From NCBI RefSeq assembly GCF_001679645.1, contig NZ_LRUN01000080.1, positions 1 to 37,145 on the forward strand: 37,145 nucleotides of DNA, in the 5' to 3' direction. The stretch's first letter is position 1. Every line of letters starts with the position of its first letter. This stretch comes from Pseudomonas bananamidigenes. GTDB taxonomy: Bacteria > Pseudomonadota > Gammaproteobacteria > Pseudomonadales > Pseudomonadaceae. Position numbers and translations under genes: made by a program. This document shows, in pieces, positions 8,358 to 16,200 of this stretch. The notes under the pieces were generated by a model. That model searched no databases. It was not told the DNA's origin and saw only the letters and a list, made by a program, of their open reading frames with translations.

Positions 8358-8460
8358 AGTTCATCCCTTATTTCAGCTAGCTCGCAAGAGGCCTTGAACA
8401 GGATTTCGTGACCTCTTGATGACAACAATCGGCCCGTGTGACGAACATTTCAACCCCTGA

Positions 8461-8486
8461 AAAAAGATAAATATTCATACGCAAAA
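8461..8486. promoter_or_regulatory. Second copy of the Fur-box-flanking motif, upstream of the HPF-like gene
   Basis: GATAAATATTC followed by ATACGCAAAA repeats the core and right flank of the Fur box at 7802-7824, with a TC dinucleotide missing. It lies about 110 bp upstream of the HPF-like start in an otherwise featureless 200-bp gap (8358-8557). The left Fur half-site is lost, so Fur binding is uncertain. Confidence 0.35.
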
Positions 8487-8557
8487 AAAGCCGGACAACC
8501 GCGCAAAGCGCTGGTAAGGTCGGGAGTCGGGTCGCCCCGAAGCCTTGAAAAATCCGC

Positions 8558-9505
8558 TCACAATTGGCCATCACTCAACGGGTGCAGGCCACGGAAAATC
8601 TCCGCTTCCTCCACCAGCCAGTCATGCACCGCGCGCACGCCCGGATGGCTCAGGGCCCCCGGCGCGTAGAGCAACACATAACGTTTGTGATTGGGCACCG
8701 AAATCCCGAACGGCACGATCAGGGTGCCCCGCTCCAGCTCGTCGTTGAGCAGCGTGCGCCGGGCAATCGCCACGCCCATACCGGCAATCGCCGCTTCGAT
8801 GGTCAGGTGGTTGCGATTGAACGTATGTCCCCGCCGCACGTCGGCGCCCTCGAAACCGACAGCATTCAGATAAAACTCCCACTCCGCATATTCATAACTG
8901 CCGCGCCACGCCGTGATGTCGTGCAACAACGGGAAATGCACCAGATCCGCCGGTCCGTGCAGCGGCGGTCGGCCACGCAGCAGGCTCGGCGCGCACACCG
9001 GAAAAATCTGCTCGTCGAGCAAGGCTGTGGATAACAGGCCCGGATAGCTGCCGTCGTTCAAATCGATGGCCAGGTCGAAATCCCCTTCATGCAACGGCAC
9101 GCTGCTGTCCTCGGCCACCAGCCGCAACTGAATGTCCGGGTAGCGCTGTTGCAGGCGCGGCAGCCGTGGGGTCAGCCATTTGCTGAGGAACGACGGAATC
9201 GAACGCACCCGCAGGATCCCGCTGATCATTCCCGCATCGAGCCGACGCAATTCCGCGTCGATGCTGCCGTAAGCCTCGTTGACCGTGATCGCCAGTCGCT
9301 GCCCTTCCGCACTCAGTTCCACACCCCGCGCGCGACGGTGAAACAGCCGAAAGCCCAGGCGCTCTTCCAGTTGTCGGATTTGCTGGCTGACCGCCCCCGG
9401 AGTGATGTGCAGTTCTTCGGCACAGCGGGTGAACGACAGGTGCCGCGCGGCACAGGAAAACACCTGCAGCCAGACGTAAGTCTGGGCATGCAATTGACGG
9501 CTCAT
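8558..9505 (-). CDS. LysR-family regulator, probable activator of serine catabolism genes
   Basis: The 315 residues contain an N-terminal winged helix-turn-helix (VFSCAARHLSFTRCAEELHI, TPGAVSQQIRQLEERLGFRL) and a periplasmic-binding-like effector domain (about 95-300). The gene is divergent from sdaA and the serine transporter gene. In Pseudomonas this layout suggests control of L-serine use, similar in position to GcvA/DsdC-type regulators. The effector, presumably serine or a related amino acid, is inferred from context. Confidence 0.85.
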   Translation of the reverse strand: MSRQLHAQTYVWLQVFSCAARHLSFTRCAEELHITPGAVSQQIRQLEERLGFRLFHRRARGVELSAEGQRLAITVNEAYGSIDAELRRLDAGMISGILRVRSIPSFLSKWLTPRLPRLQQRYPDIQLRLVAEDSSVPLHEGDFDLAIDLNDGSYPGLLSTALLDEQIFPVCAPSLLRGRPPLHGPADLVHFPLLHDITAWRGSYEYAEWEFYLNAVGFEGADVRRGHTFNRNHLTIEAAIAGMGVAIARRTLLNDELERGTLIVPFGISVPNHKRYVLLYAPGALSHPGVRAVHDWLVEEAEIFRGLHPLSDGQL

Positions 9506-9507
9506 GG

Positions 9508-9522
9508 TTTAGTCCTGCTAAA
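9508..9522. promoter_or_regulatory. LysR-type operator between the regulator gene and sdaA
   Basis: TTTAGTCCTGCTAAA is a perfect inverted repeat (TTTAG, five bases, CTAAA) that satisfies the T-N11-A rule for LysR proteins. It abuts the regulator start codon, as expected for an autoregulatory site, and lies 119 bp upstream of sdaA. Confidence 0.5.
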
Positions 9523-9640
9523 GGCTTACTTAGGAAGTTTCGTTAGTCACGCCGAAGCGAGGTAGGCAGTATCGCCGACATTGCGCTTGTCCTACAAAAA
9601 ATGGCGGCGATTCCTACTCCATTGCTTGTAAGGCTTTAGC

Positions 9641-11017
9641 ATGGCTATCAGTGTTTTCGATCTCTTCAAAGTCGGCATCGGCCCGTCCAGTTCCCACACC
9701 GTCGGCCCGATGCGTGCCGCCGCCACCTTCGCCCAGACCCTGATCGACCAGCATTTGCTGAACGACGTGCGCCGTGTGGAAATCCGCTTGTATGGCTCGC
9801 TTTCGGCCACCGGTGTTGGCCATGCCACCGACCGCGCCACGGTCATGGGCCTGATGGGCGAATGGCCGGACAGCATCGATCCGTCGACCATCGACCCACG
9901 CATCCAGCGACTGCGGGAAACCGGCCAACTCCGTCTGGCCGGTCAGAGAGACATTGCCTTCAACTGGCAGCACGATCTCCTGCTTCTGGACGAGAGTCTG
10001 CCCTACCACCCCAACGCCATGTCGCTGACAGCCTTTGGCGAATCCGCCGAGCTGTTCACACAGACGTACTACTCGGTCGGTGGCGGTTTCATCATCGAGG
10101 CGGCGCAAGTCGAGTCCGGGGCGGCTGTAGCCGGTGACGTTGAACTGCCTTATGACTTTTCCAGTGCTGTGGAACTGCTGGCGCTTTGCAAGCAGCACAA
10201 CCTCCGGGTGTCCGAACTGATGATGGCCAACGAACGGGCCTGGCGCAGCGACGCCGAGATCCGTCAGGGCCTGCTGCACATCTGGTCGGTGATGCGCGAG
10301 TGCGTCGAACACGGCCTGCGTCACGAAGGTGTCCTGCCGGGCGGTCTGAATGTTCCGCGTCGCGCAGCGAAATTGCACCGCAGCCTGCTGGAAATCGGCA
10401 AGCCGAATGTCATCAGTTCAACCCTGTCCGCCATGGAATGGGTCAACCTGTATGCCCTCGCCGTCAACGAAGAAAACGCCGCCGGCGGGCGCATGGTGAC
10501 TGCACCGACCAATGGCGCCGCCGGGATCATTCCGGCGGTCCTGCACTATTACATGAAATTCAATCCGGATGCGTCGGACGACGACGTGGTCGCGTTCTTT
10601 CTGGGTGCGGCCGCCGTCGGCATCCTGTGCAAGAAAAACGCCTCGATCTCCGGTGCCGAAGTCGGCTGCCAGGGCGAGGTCGGCTCGGCATGCGCAATGG
10701 CAGCCGCCGGCCTGGCCGAAGTGCTCGGTGCCACCCCGGAGCAATTGGAAAACGCCGCCGAAATCGGTCTGGAACACAACCTCGGCCTGACCTGTGACCC
10801 GGTCGGCGGGCTGGTGCAAGTGCCGTGTATCGAGCGCAACGCCATCGCCGCTGTGAAGGCGATCAACGCGACGCAAATGGCCCTGCGCGGCGACGGCAAA
10901 CACTTCATTTCCCTCGACCGGGTGATCCGCACCATGCGCGATACCGGCGCCGACATGCATGACAAATACAAAGAGACTTCACGGGGCGGCCTGGCCGTGA
11001 GCTGGGTGGAGTGCTGA
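9641..11017 (+). CDS. sdaA: L-serine ammonia-lyase (iron-sulfur L-serine dehydratase)
   Basis: This enzyme deaminates L-serine to pyruvate in the cytoplasm with a [4Fe-4S] cluster. The 458-residue chain is the fused single-subunit form. It opens with MAISVFDLFKVGIGPSSSHT (SSSHT substrate loop) and keeps TAPTNGAAGI. The three cluster cysteines are Cys343 (VGCQGEVG), Cys385 (LTCDPVGG) and Cys396 (VPCIERNA), the same positions as in the structurally studied Legionella enzyme. TAAGG precedes the start. The serine transporter gene follows 60 bp downstream. Confidence 0.94.
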   Translation: MAISVFDLFKVGIGPSSSHTVGPMRAAATFAQTLIDQHLLNDVRRVEIRLYGSLSATGVGHATDRATVMGLMGEWPDSIDPSTIDPRIQRLRETGQLRLAGQRDIAFNWQHDLLLLDESLPYHPNAMSLTAFGESAELFTQTYYSVGGGFIIEAAQVESGAAVAGDVELPYDFSSAVELLALCKQHNLRVSELMMANERAWRSDAEIRQGLLHIWSVMRECVEHGLRHEGVLPGGLNVPRRAAKLHRSLLEIGKPNVISSTLSAMEWVNLYALAVNEENAAGGRMVTAPTNGAAGIIPAVLHYYMKFNPDASDDDVVAFFLGAAAVGILCKKNASISGAEVGCQGEVGSACAMAAAGLAEVLGATPEQLENAAEIGLEHNLGLTCDPVGGLVQVPCIERNAIAAVKAINATQMALRGDGKHFISLDRVIRTMRDTGADMHDKYKETSRGGLAVSWVEC

Positions 11018-11077
11018 GGAGCACTCCCTGACCGCCTGTAACACGTGAGCCCGAGCAAGAATAATAACGAGGCAAAA

Positions 11078-12382
11078 ATGATGACCGATGTACGCACACC
11101 TGCTGCCGAAAATCCCGCTGTAGACCGCACACGCAGCAAAGAAACCACCCACAAGGGCTGGAGCAAATTCGACACCACCTGGATGCTCGGCCTGTACGGC
11201 ACCGCCATCGGTGCCGGCACGCTGTTCCTGCCGATCAACGCCGGTGTCGGCGGCTTCTGGCCATTGCTGATCCTGGCGTTGCTGGCGTTCCCGATGACCT
11301 TCTTCGCGCACCGGGGCCTGACCCGTTTCGTGCTGTCGGGTCGTTCCGGTGACATCACCGAAGTGGTGGAAGAACACTTCGGCATCGGCGCCGGCAAGCT
11401 GATCACGCTGCTGTATTTCTTTGCGATCTTCCCGATCCTGCTGGTGTACAGCGTGGCGCTGACCAACACCCTGAGCAGCTTCCTGGAACACCAGTTGCAC
11501 ATCGCCCCGCCGCCGCGCGCGGTGCTGTCGCTGGCGTTGATCCTCGGTCTGATGGCTATCGTCCGTTGCGGTCAAGGCGTGATTGTCAAAGCCATGAGCG
11601 TGCTGGTGTATCCGTTCGTCGCCGCGCTGCTGTTGCTCGGCATCAGCCTGATTCCGAACTGGAACGGTGCTTTCTTCGCCAGTGCCCAGGAACCGATGCA
11701 AATATCGGTGTTCATTAAAACCCTGTGGCTGGCAATCCCGGTCATGGTGTTCTCGTTCAACCATTCGCCGATCATCTCCGCCTTCGCCGTCGAGCAGAAA
11801 CAGCGTTACGGCGAGCAGGCCGAGCGCAAGAGCAGCGGCATCCTCGCCATGGCCCACGGCATGATGGTGGTGACCGTGATGTTCTTCTGTTTCAGTTGCA
11901 TTCTGGCTCTGTCGCCGGCGGATCTGGCGGCGGCCAAGGCGCAGAACATTTCGATCCTGTCGTACCTGGCCAACCACTTCCAGACCCCGGTCATCGCCTA
12001 TGCCGCGCCGCTGATCGCGCTGGTGGCGATCACCAAATCCTTCCTCGGCCACTACATCGGCGCCAGCGAAGGCTTCCAGGGCATGATCGTCAAAAGCCTG
12101 CGCGGTCGCGGCCGGGTGGTGTCGGCGAGCTGGCTGAATCGCGCCACCGCGCTGTTCATGATCCTCAGCTGCTGGGCTGTGGCGACCTTCAACCCGAGCA
12201 TCCTGGGCATGATCGAAACCCTCGGCGGGCCGGTGATTGCCTGCCTGCTGTTCCTGATGCCGATGTACGCCATCCGCCGAGTGCCAGCCTTGCGCCAGTA
12301 TTCGGGCAAGGTCTCCAATGTGTTCGTGGTGCTGATCGGCCTGATTGCACTGTCGGCGATCATCTACTCGGTTCTGCCCTGA
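11078..12382 (+). CDS. sdaC: HAAAP-family serine/proton symporter
   Basis: This hydroxy/aromatic amino acid permease has about eleven transmembrane helices and 434 residues. The first helix region (TTWMLGLYGTAIGAGTLFLP) is the SdaC/TdcC hallmark. It imports L-serine for the dehydratase encoded just upstream. The ATG at 11078 (MMTDVRT) follows GAGG, so I prefer it to the GTG at 11045 that opens the longest frame; the next codon is also ATG. A strong terminator follows, closing a two-gene sdaA-sdaC operon. Confidence 0.88.
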   Translation: MMTDVRTPAAENPAVDRTRSKETTHKGWSKFDTTWMLGLYGTAIGAGTLFLPINAGVGGFWPLLILALLAFPMTFFAHRGLTRFVLSGRSGDITEVVEEHFGIGAGKLITLLYFFAIFPILLVYSVALTNTLSSFLEHQLHIAPPPRAVLSLALILGLMAIVRCGQGVIVKAMSVLVYPFVAALLLLGISLIPNWNGAFFASAQEPMQISVFIKTLWLAIPVMVFSFNHSPIISAFAVEQKQRYGEQAERKSSGILAMAHGMMVVTVMFFCFSCILALSPADLAAAKAQNISILSYLANHFQTPVIAYAAPLIALVAITKSFLGHYIGASEGFQGMIVKSLRGRGRVVSASWLNRATALFMILSCWAVATFNPSILGMIETLGGPVIACLLFLMPMYAIRRVPALRQYSGKVSNVFVVLIGLIALSAIIYSVLP

Positions 12383-12397
12383 AACGGGCCGTAAACG

Positions 12398-12430
12398 AAG
12401 AAGGCGAGCCATGGGCTCGCCTTCTTTTTT
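12398..12430 (+). terminator. Intrinsic terminator of the sdaA-sdaC operon
   Basis: A 12-bp stem (AAGAAGGCGAGC/GCTCGCCTTCTT) with a short CATGG loop runs into a T-tract, 16 bp after the transporter stop codon. Confidence 0.92.
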
Positions 12431-12581
12431 ACCGGTTTCATTGTTCGCCAATACTCCCGGCATGTCCCTTGCTTTGTCGCTGAAGGAGACAGGACCACGG
12501 AAGGGTCAATGGTCAGGTTTGGCGAACCAACCCGATCACGGCCGGTCAACAACTGCACGTTCAATCAGGCGGTGACGCATC

Positions 12582-12899
12582 ATGGACAATCCTTTTCAGA
12601 TCATTACCGATGCCTTCGCGCCGGACTATCAGATCAATCTGAGCATCCAGGGGCTCGACGGCAGCATCATGCTGACCCTTTCCAGCGGCGGCCGGATCGT
12701 CGCCAAACGCATGATCAGCGCCGATCAGCGCAACGACCCCGAACGCCTGAAGCGACTGGTGCAAAGCATCCAGTTCGGCATTGCCATCGAACAGGGCCAC
12801 AGCGCCATGGCGATCCTCGAAGCCATGACCCGCGGCGACGGACTCAATCCGCCACCGCGCCCGGCCAACGGCCAGCATCGGCCATCGATCGGTCTTTAA
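12582..12899 (+). CDS. DUF3509 Pseudomonas-specific small protein
   Basis: This soluble protein of 105 residues has the DUF3509 pattern: an N-terminal beta-rich part (FQIITDAFAPDYQINLSIQG, then DGSIMLTLSS) and a helix with RKMISADQ-like spacing (KRMISADQRNDPERLKRLVQ). The family is almost confined to Pseudomonas and has no known function. GGCGGTG stands before the start. Its last four bases overlap the end of psiE on the other strand. The 150-bp gap upstream shows nothing beyond an ordinary promoter region. Confidence 0.75.
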   Translation: MDNPFQIITDAFAPDYQINLSIQGLDGSIMLTLSSGGRIVAKRMISADQRNDPERLKRLVQSIQFGIAIEQGHSAMAILEAMTRGDGLNPPPRPANGQHRPSIGL

Positions 12900-13396
12900 A
12901 GTTCGCCCTTCTCGATCTCGGGGTGTTCACCGGAACCCGCCCCGAGCTTGCGTTGCGGTTTCTCGATCTTCACCGAAGGGAATTGCGACGAGGCGTAACG
13001 CACCACCAGAATCGAGAACGCCAGCAGCAGAATCCCGCCGCACAGGTAGATGATGCCCATGTCCGGCGGATTGTGGTGCGAGACGTTGGAGATCAACAGG
13101 CGCGTCAGTGCGGTGATCGCGACGTAGATCAGGAAGCGCACCGGCATGTGGTTGGTCTTGAAATAAATCCCGACCATCGCCCCCAGTTCCAGATAGATGA
13201 ACAGCAACAGGATGTCATCGATCTTGATGTGCCCTTGCTCGAGCATACCGAGAAACTCCACCACTGCCGCCCATGCGGTCACGGCACCGATGGCGAACAG
13301 TGCCAGATAGTGGAAGGTCTCGACGAACAGGTTGCCCAGGGACTCGGCCAGTTGATGCACGTTTTGCCGCAGTTTCTCGGCCCAGTTGATTTTCAC
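12896..13396 (-). CDS. psiE: PsiE-family phosphate-starvation-inducible membrane protein
   Basis: The 166 residues contain four predicted helices (FHYLALFAIGAVTAWAAVVE, DDILLLFIYLELGAMVGIYF, VRFLIYVAITALTRLLI, IIYLCGGILLLAFSILVVRY) and a charged cytoplasmic tail. The EL-G-MV-IYFK and MP-RFLIY motifs are typical of PsiE. In E. coli the gene belongs to the phosphate-starvation response, but the function is unknown. No Pho box was identified upstream. The 230 bp between this gene and the LexA box contain a GCATGC-GGTG-GCATGC repeat and otherwise nothing clear. Confidence 0.82.
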   Translation of the reverse strand: MKINWAEKLRQNVHQLAESLGNLFVETFHYLALFAIGAVTAWAAVVEFLGMLEQGHIKIDDILLLFIYLELGAMVGIYFKTNHMPVRFLIYVAITALTRLLISNVSHHNPPDMGIIYLCGGILLLAFSILVVRYASSQFPSVKIEKPQRKLGAGSGEHPEIEKGEL

Positions 13397-13630
13397 GATG
13401 AAGGTTCCTTAGCCCGGTTCGAGCGGATGTTGCACGCTGGACGTGACGGTTATTGCGCACGCATGCGGTGGCATGCAGAAAAGAGGCCACGCCATCATGG
13501 CGAGACGCCGCGCAACCCGCGCCGTGGCGTTTGGTCGCACCCGCGCGCAGCCGACGGGCTGACAAAATCCGAATCCGGTCTAAATTAAAAAGCCACTACC
13601 CAAGGCGCAGGGATTCGCTTATCCTTTTCG

Positions 13631-13646
13631 CTGTATATAAATACAG
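13631..13646. promoter_or_regulatory. LexA (SOS) box upstream of yebG
   Basis: CTGTATATAAATACAG differs at one position from the ideal LexA site CTGTATATATATACAG and carries the CTGT...ACAG arms. It lies 44 bp before yebG, a known SOS gene, and its AT core can double as the -10 region. Confidence 0.9.
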
Positions 13647-13689
13647 TAGTCACAAAGACAAACCAATGTGAAGGCATGTGAGGTGGTGA

Positions 13690-14034
13690 ATGGCCGTCGA
13701 AGTGGTATACCGCAGCAGCCGAGATCTGGAGCGCTTGTTCATGGATAAAGCCGAAGCTGACCGTCATGACAAAATGCTCGAACTGGCCGAGTTGCTGGCC
13801 GAAGTACTGGAAAAAGCCGTTCCGTCGTTGAGCGAGCAGCAGGTGGAAGAAGTCGGGATCTTCATGGCGAAGAACCGCGATGTGTTCGCCCGGGCGTTCA
13901 AGAGCCAGCCTGATGCCCTGTCGGAACTGATCAACGCACCGTCGGCACCGGTTGCGGCAACCGAGACAGCAGAAGCCTCTGACCCGGCAGAAGCGCCCGC
14001 CAAACCCGCCAAGGCGGCGAAAGCTGCCAAGTAA
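13690..14034 (+). CDS. yebG: YebG-family SOS-inducible protein
   Basis: The 114 residues begin MAVEVVYRSSRDLERLFMDK, matching the YebG fold. A helical middle part (DKMLELAELLAEVLEKAVPS) and a low-complexity Ala/Pro/Lys tail (about 85-114, PAKPAKAAKAAK) follow; the tail is longer and more basic than in E. coli. In E. coli YebG is induced by DNA damage under LexA; its molecular role is unclear. GAGGTG precedes the start, a LexA box stands upstream and a terminator follows. Confidence 0.88.
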   Translation: MAVEVVYRSSRDLERLFMDKAEADRHDKMLELAELLAEVLEKAVPSLSEQQVEEVGIFMAKNRDVFARAFKSQPDALSELINAPSAPVAATETAEASDPAEAPAKPAKAAKAAK

Positions 14035-14053
14035 TCGACAGCTGAATTGAATG

Positions 14054-14084
14054 GCCCCTGAGTTGAAGGACTCAGGGGCTTTTT
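14054..14084 (+). terminator. Intrinsic terminator of yebG
   Basis: A perfect 10-bp stem (GCCCCTGAGT/ACTCAGGGGC) with a six-base loop is followed by five T, 20 bp after the yebG stop codon. Confidence 0.92.
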
Positions 14085-14100
14085 CATGTCCGGAAAAACT

Positions 14101-15120
14101 TCAGCGGTACAACACCTTCTCCGCCAGTTCGTCCGCCACCCGCGCCGGCGAACGTTTTTCCGCCTGGGCGTGGGCAAACACTTCGGTCAGCCTTGAACTG
14201 ATTTTCGACAGGTGCGCGGTGATGGTGGTCAGTTCCTCGCCCCGATGTTTGAGGGACACATAGATCAGCCCGCCGGCGTTGATCACGTAATCCGGCGCAT
14301 ACAGAATGCCGCGCCGTTCCAGTTGATCGGCGACGTCCAGATGCGTCAGCTGATTGTTGGCCGACCCCGCCACCGCCGAGCAGCGCAACTGAGTGACGGT
14401 GTGGCTGTTGAGCACGCCGCCCAGGCCGCATGGCGCGAGGATGTCGCACGGTGTGCTGAGCAAAGCGTCGTTGGCGATCGGATGCGCATTGAGCTGTTCC
14501 ATCGCCAGTTGCACCTTGCCGTGGTCGATGTCGCTGACCAGCAGTTCGGCGCCCGCGGCATGCAGTTGTTCGGCCAGGGCGTAACCGACATTGCCCAGCC
14601 CCTGAATCGCCACGCGCAGGCCTTCGAGATTGTCGCTGCCCAGCCGCGCCATGGCCGTGGCGCGGATTCCGGTGAACACGCCCATCGCGGCATGGGGCGC
14701 CGGGTCGCCAGCGGAGGTGGTGCTGGTGACATGCCGGGTCTGTTGGGCGATGCAGTCCATGTCCACCACCGAAGTGCCGCTGTCGATGGCGGTGATGTAG
14801 CGGCCATCGAGTTGATCGATGCACCGGCCGAAGGCTTCAAAAAGCGCGCCACGATTCTCCACATGGGCCGGCCGCACGATCACGGCGACGCCACCACCCT
14901 GGGCCAGGCCGGCCAGCGCAGCCTTGTAGCTCATGCCCTGAGCCAGGCGTACGGCGTCCGCAACCGCAGCTTCGTCGTTCGGGTAAGCAAGATAACGGCA
15001 TCCGCCCAGGGCTGGCCCGAGGCGACTGTTATGGATGGCAATCACCGCCTTCAATCCGCTAACCGGATCAACGCTAAGGTGCAGCGATTCCAGGCGAGTG
15101 CTTTGCATGAGAGCGAACAT
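14101..15120 (-). CDS. Glu/Leu/Phe/Val dehydrogenase family protein with altered active-site lysine
   Basis: The 339 residues align without gaps to bacterial leucine dehydrogenases through the N-terminal substrate domain (LGPALGGCRYLAYPNDEAAV, AQGMSYKAALAGL). The Rossmann motif GLGNVGYALAEQL near 172 and the ADY-NAGGLI region follow. Lys66 (MSYK) and Asp113 (ITAIDSGT) match residues that bind substrate in leucine dehydrogenase. The essential general-base lysine of the family signature GGGK is Val78 (GGGV, codon GTC). The family normally deaminates branched-chain amino acids with NAD. This copy may therefore be inactive, altered in chemistry or regulatory. GGGAG precedes the start. Confidence 0.85.
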   Translation of the reverse strand: MFALMQSTRLESLHLSVDPVSGLKAVIAIHNSRLGPALGGCRYLAYPNDEAAVADAVRLAQGMSYKAALAGLAQGGGVAVIVRPAHVENRGALFEAFGRCIDQLDGRYITAIDSGTSVVDMDCIAQQTRHVTSTTSAGDPAPHAAMGVFTGIRATAMARLGSDNLEGLRVAIQGLGNVGYALAEQLHAAGAELLVSDIDHGKVQLAMEQLNAHPIANDALLSTPCDILAPCGLGGVLNSHTVTQLRCSAVAGSANNQLTHLDVADQLERRGILYAPDYVINAGGLIYVSLKHRGEELTTITAHLSKISSRLTEVFAHAQAEKRSPARVADELAEKVLYR

Positions 15121-15303
15121 CGGCAGGCTCCCGAATCACTTCTGGTAGTCGCCAGTATAGGCTTGCGCGTAAAAATTGCTGAAGCGCACCGGAATAAGCG
15201 ACTTCACGCTCAGTGCGTGGCGGCATAACCCGATGGCAGAGCACTCCAGCACTGGACGAATGACGGAGACAGGGCTAAAACGAGGCATCCCCCGGAGATT
15301 CCG

Positions 15304-16107
15304 ATGAGTGCGCGCCAACGTTTTTTCGACTGTCTGCACCGTTCACCGCCCGCACTGCTGGAGGCAGCGCTGTGGATGGCTGCCGAACACGATAAACACG
15401 TCGATCCGGATGCGCTGTTGCAGGACTTCATCGACCTGCAACAGCGGGTGAGTTTTGGCTTGCCGTTGTTACCGGTCAGCGAACTGGCGCAACCGTTGCT
15501 GCGGCGTATGGTCGAGCTGGGTTTCGCGCAAGACGATTTTGCGCCGTTGCGCCCGCAGGCGGCGCTGGTGAACAAGGTGCTGCAGACCCGTCGCGGGCAA
15601 CCCCTGGCGCTGGCGCTGATTGCACTGGAGCTGGCGCGGGGCCTGAAGATTCCACTGGTTGGCGTGAATTTCCCCGGGCATTTCCTGTTGAAGGTTCCGG
15701 GCGCCGATCACCTGCTCGACCCTTGCGGCGGAAGACGTCTGTATCCCAACGACTGCCGCGAACTGCTGCATCGTCAGTACGGCCAGCAGATGCAGCTCAA
15801 CGCCGATCACCTGCTGACTGCCACACCGCTGCAGATGCTGCAGCGCCTGTCGCGCAATCTGCGCCAGTTGCACCTGACCCACGATGACTGCATCGCGGCA
15901 CTGATCGATGCCGAACGCGTGCTCGAACTGGGTAACGCCAGCGCCGCCGACTATCTGGCCCGGGCCAGTCTGTATCAGCGTCTCGATTGCCCGAACGCCG
16001 AACGTTTCGACCTCGAACACGCATTGCTGCTCAGCGAAGACCCGATTCAGCGGCTTCGCCTGACGGAGCGGCTGGGGCATCTTCCGCCGAACTCAGTCGT
16101 CCACTGA
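15304..16107 (+). CDS. SirB1-family transglutaminase-like/TPR protein
   Basis: The 267-residue protein contains the SirB1 domain: a YchA-type transglutaminase-like core with NKVLQTRRGQPLALALIALE, GVNFPGHFLLKV and LDPCGGRRLYPND, followed by a helical repeat-like C-terminus (about 180-255). The exact biochemical role is unknown; despite the name there is no firm link to SirA regulation. GGAG stands before the ATG. Eight bases after its stop codon a REP pair begins, which separates it from the convergent MFS gene. Confidence 0.83.
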   Translation: MSARQRFFDCLHRSPPALLEAALWMAAEHDKHVDPDALLQDFIDLQQRVSFGLPLLPVSELAQPLLRRMVELGFAQDDFAPLRPQAALVNKVLQTRRGQPLALALIALELARGLKIPLVGVNFPGHFLLKVPGADHLLDPCGGRRLYPNDCRELLHRQYGQQMQLNADHLLTATPLQMLQRLSRNLRQLHLTHDDCIAALIDAERVLELGNASAADYLARASLYQRLDCPNAERFDLEHALLLSEDPIQRLRLTERLGHLPPNSVVH

Positions 16108-16114
16108 CGCCTTT

Positions 16115-16200
16115 GTGGGAGCGAGCCTGCTCGCGAATCCGCCGACACGGTTTCTCTATCAAACCGCGTTATCGTTCTTCGCGAGCAGGCTCGCTCCCAC
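16115..16200. repeat. REP pair (inverted Pseudomonas REP elements) overlapping the MFS gene 3' end
   Basis: GTGGGAGCGAGCCTGCTCGC and its complement GCGAGCAGGCTCGCTCCCAC face each other about 40 bp apart, the classic Pseudomonas REP/BIME arrangement. The right-hand unit lies inside the MFS reading frame and supplies its last codons. Confidence 0.93.

Noticed and set aside
10979..12463. 494-codon minus-strand open frame antisense to the serine transporter gene
   Set aside because: Its composition (His/Gln/Arg-rich, no hydrophobic core) is typical of an antisense shadow; the transporter on the plus strand is certain.
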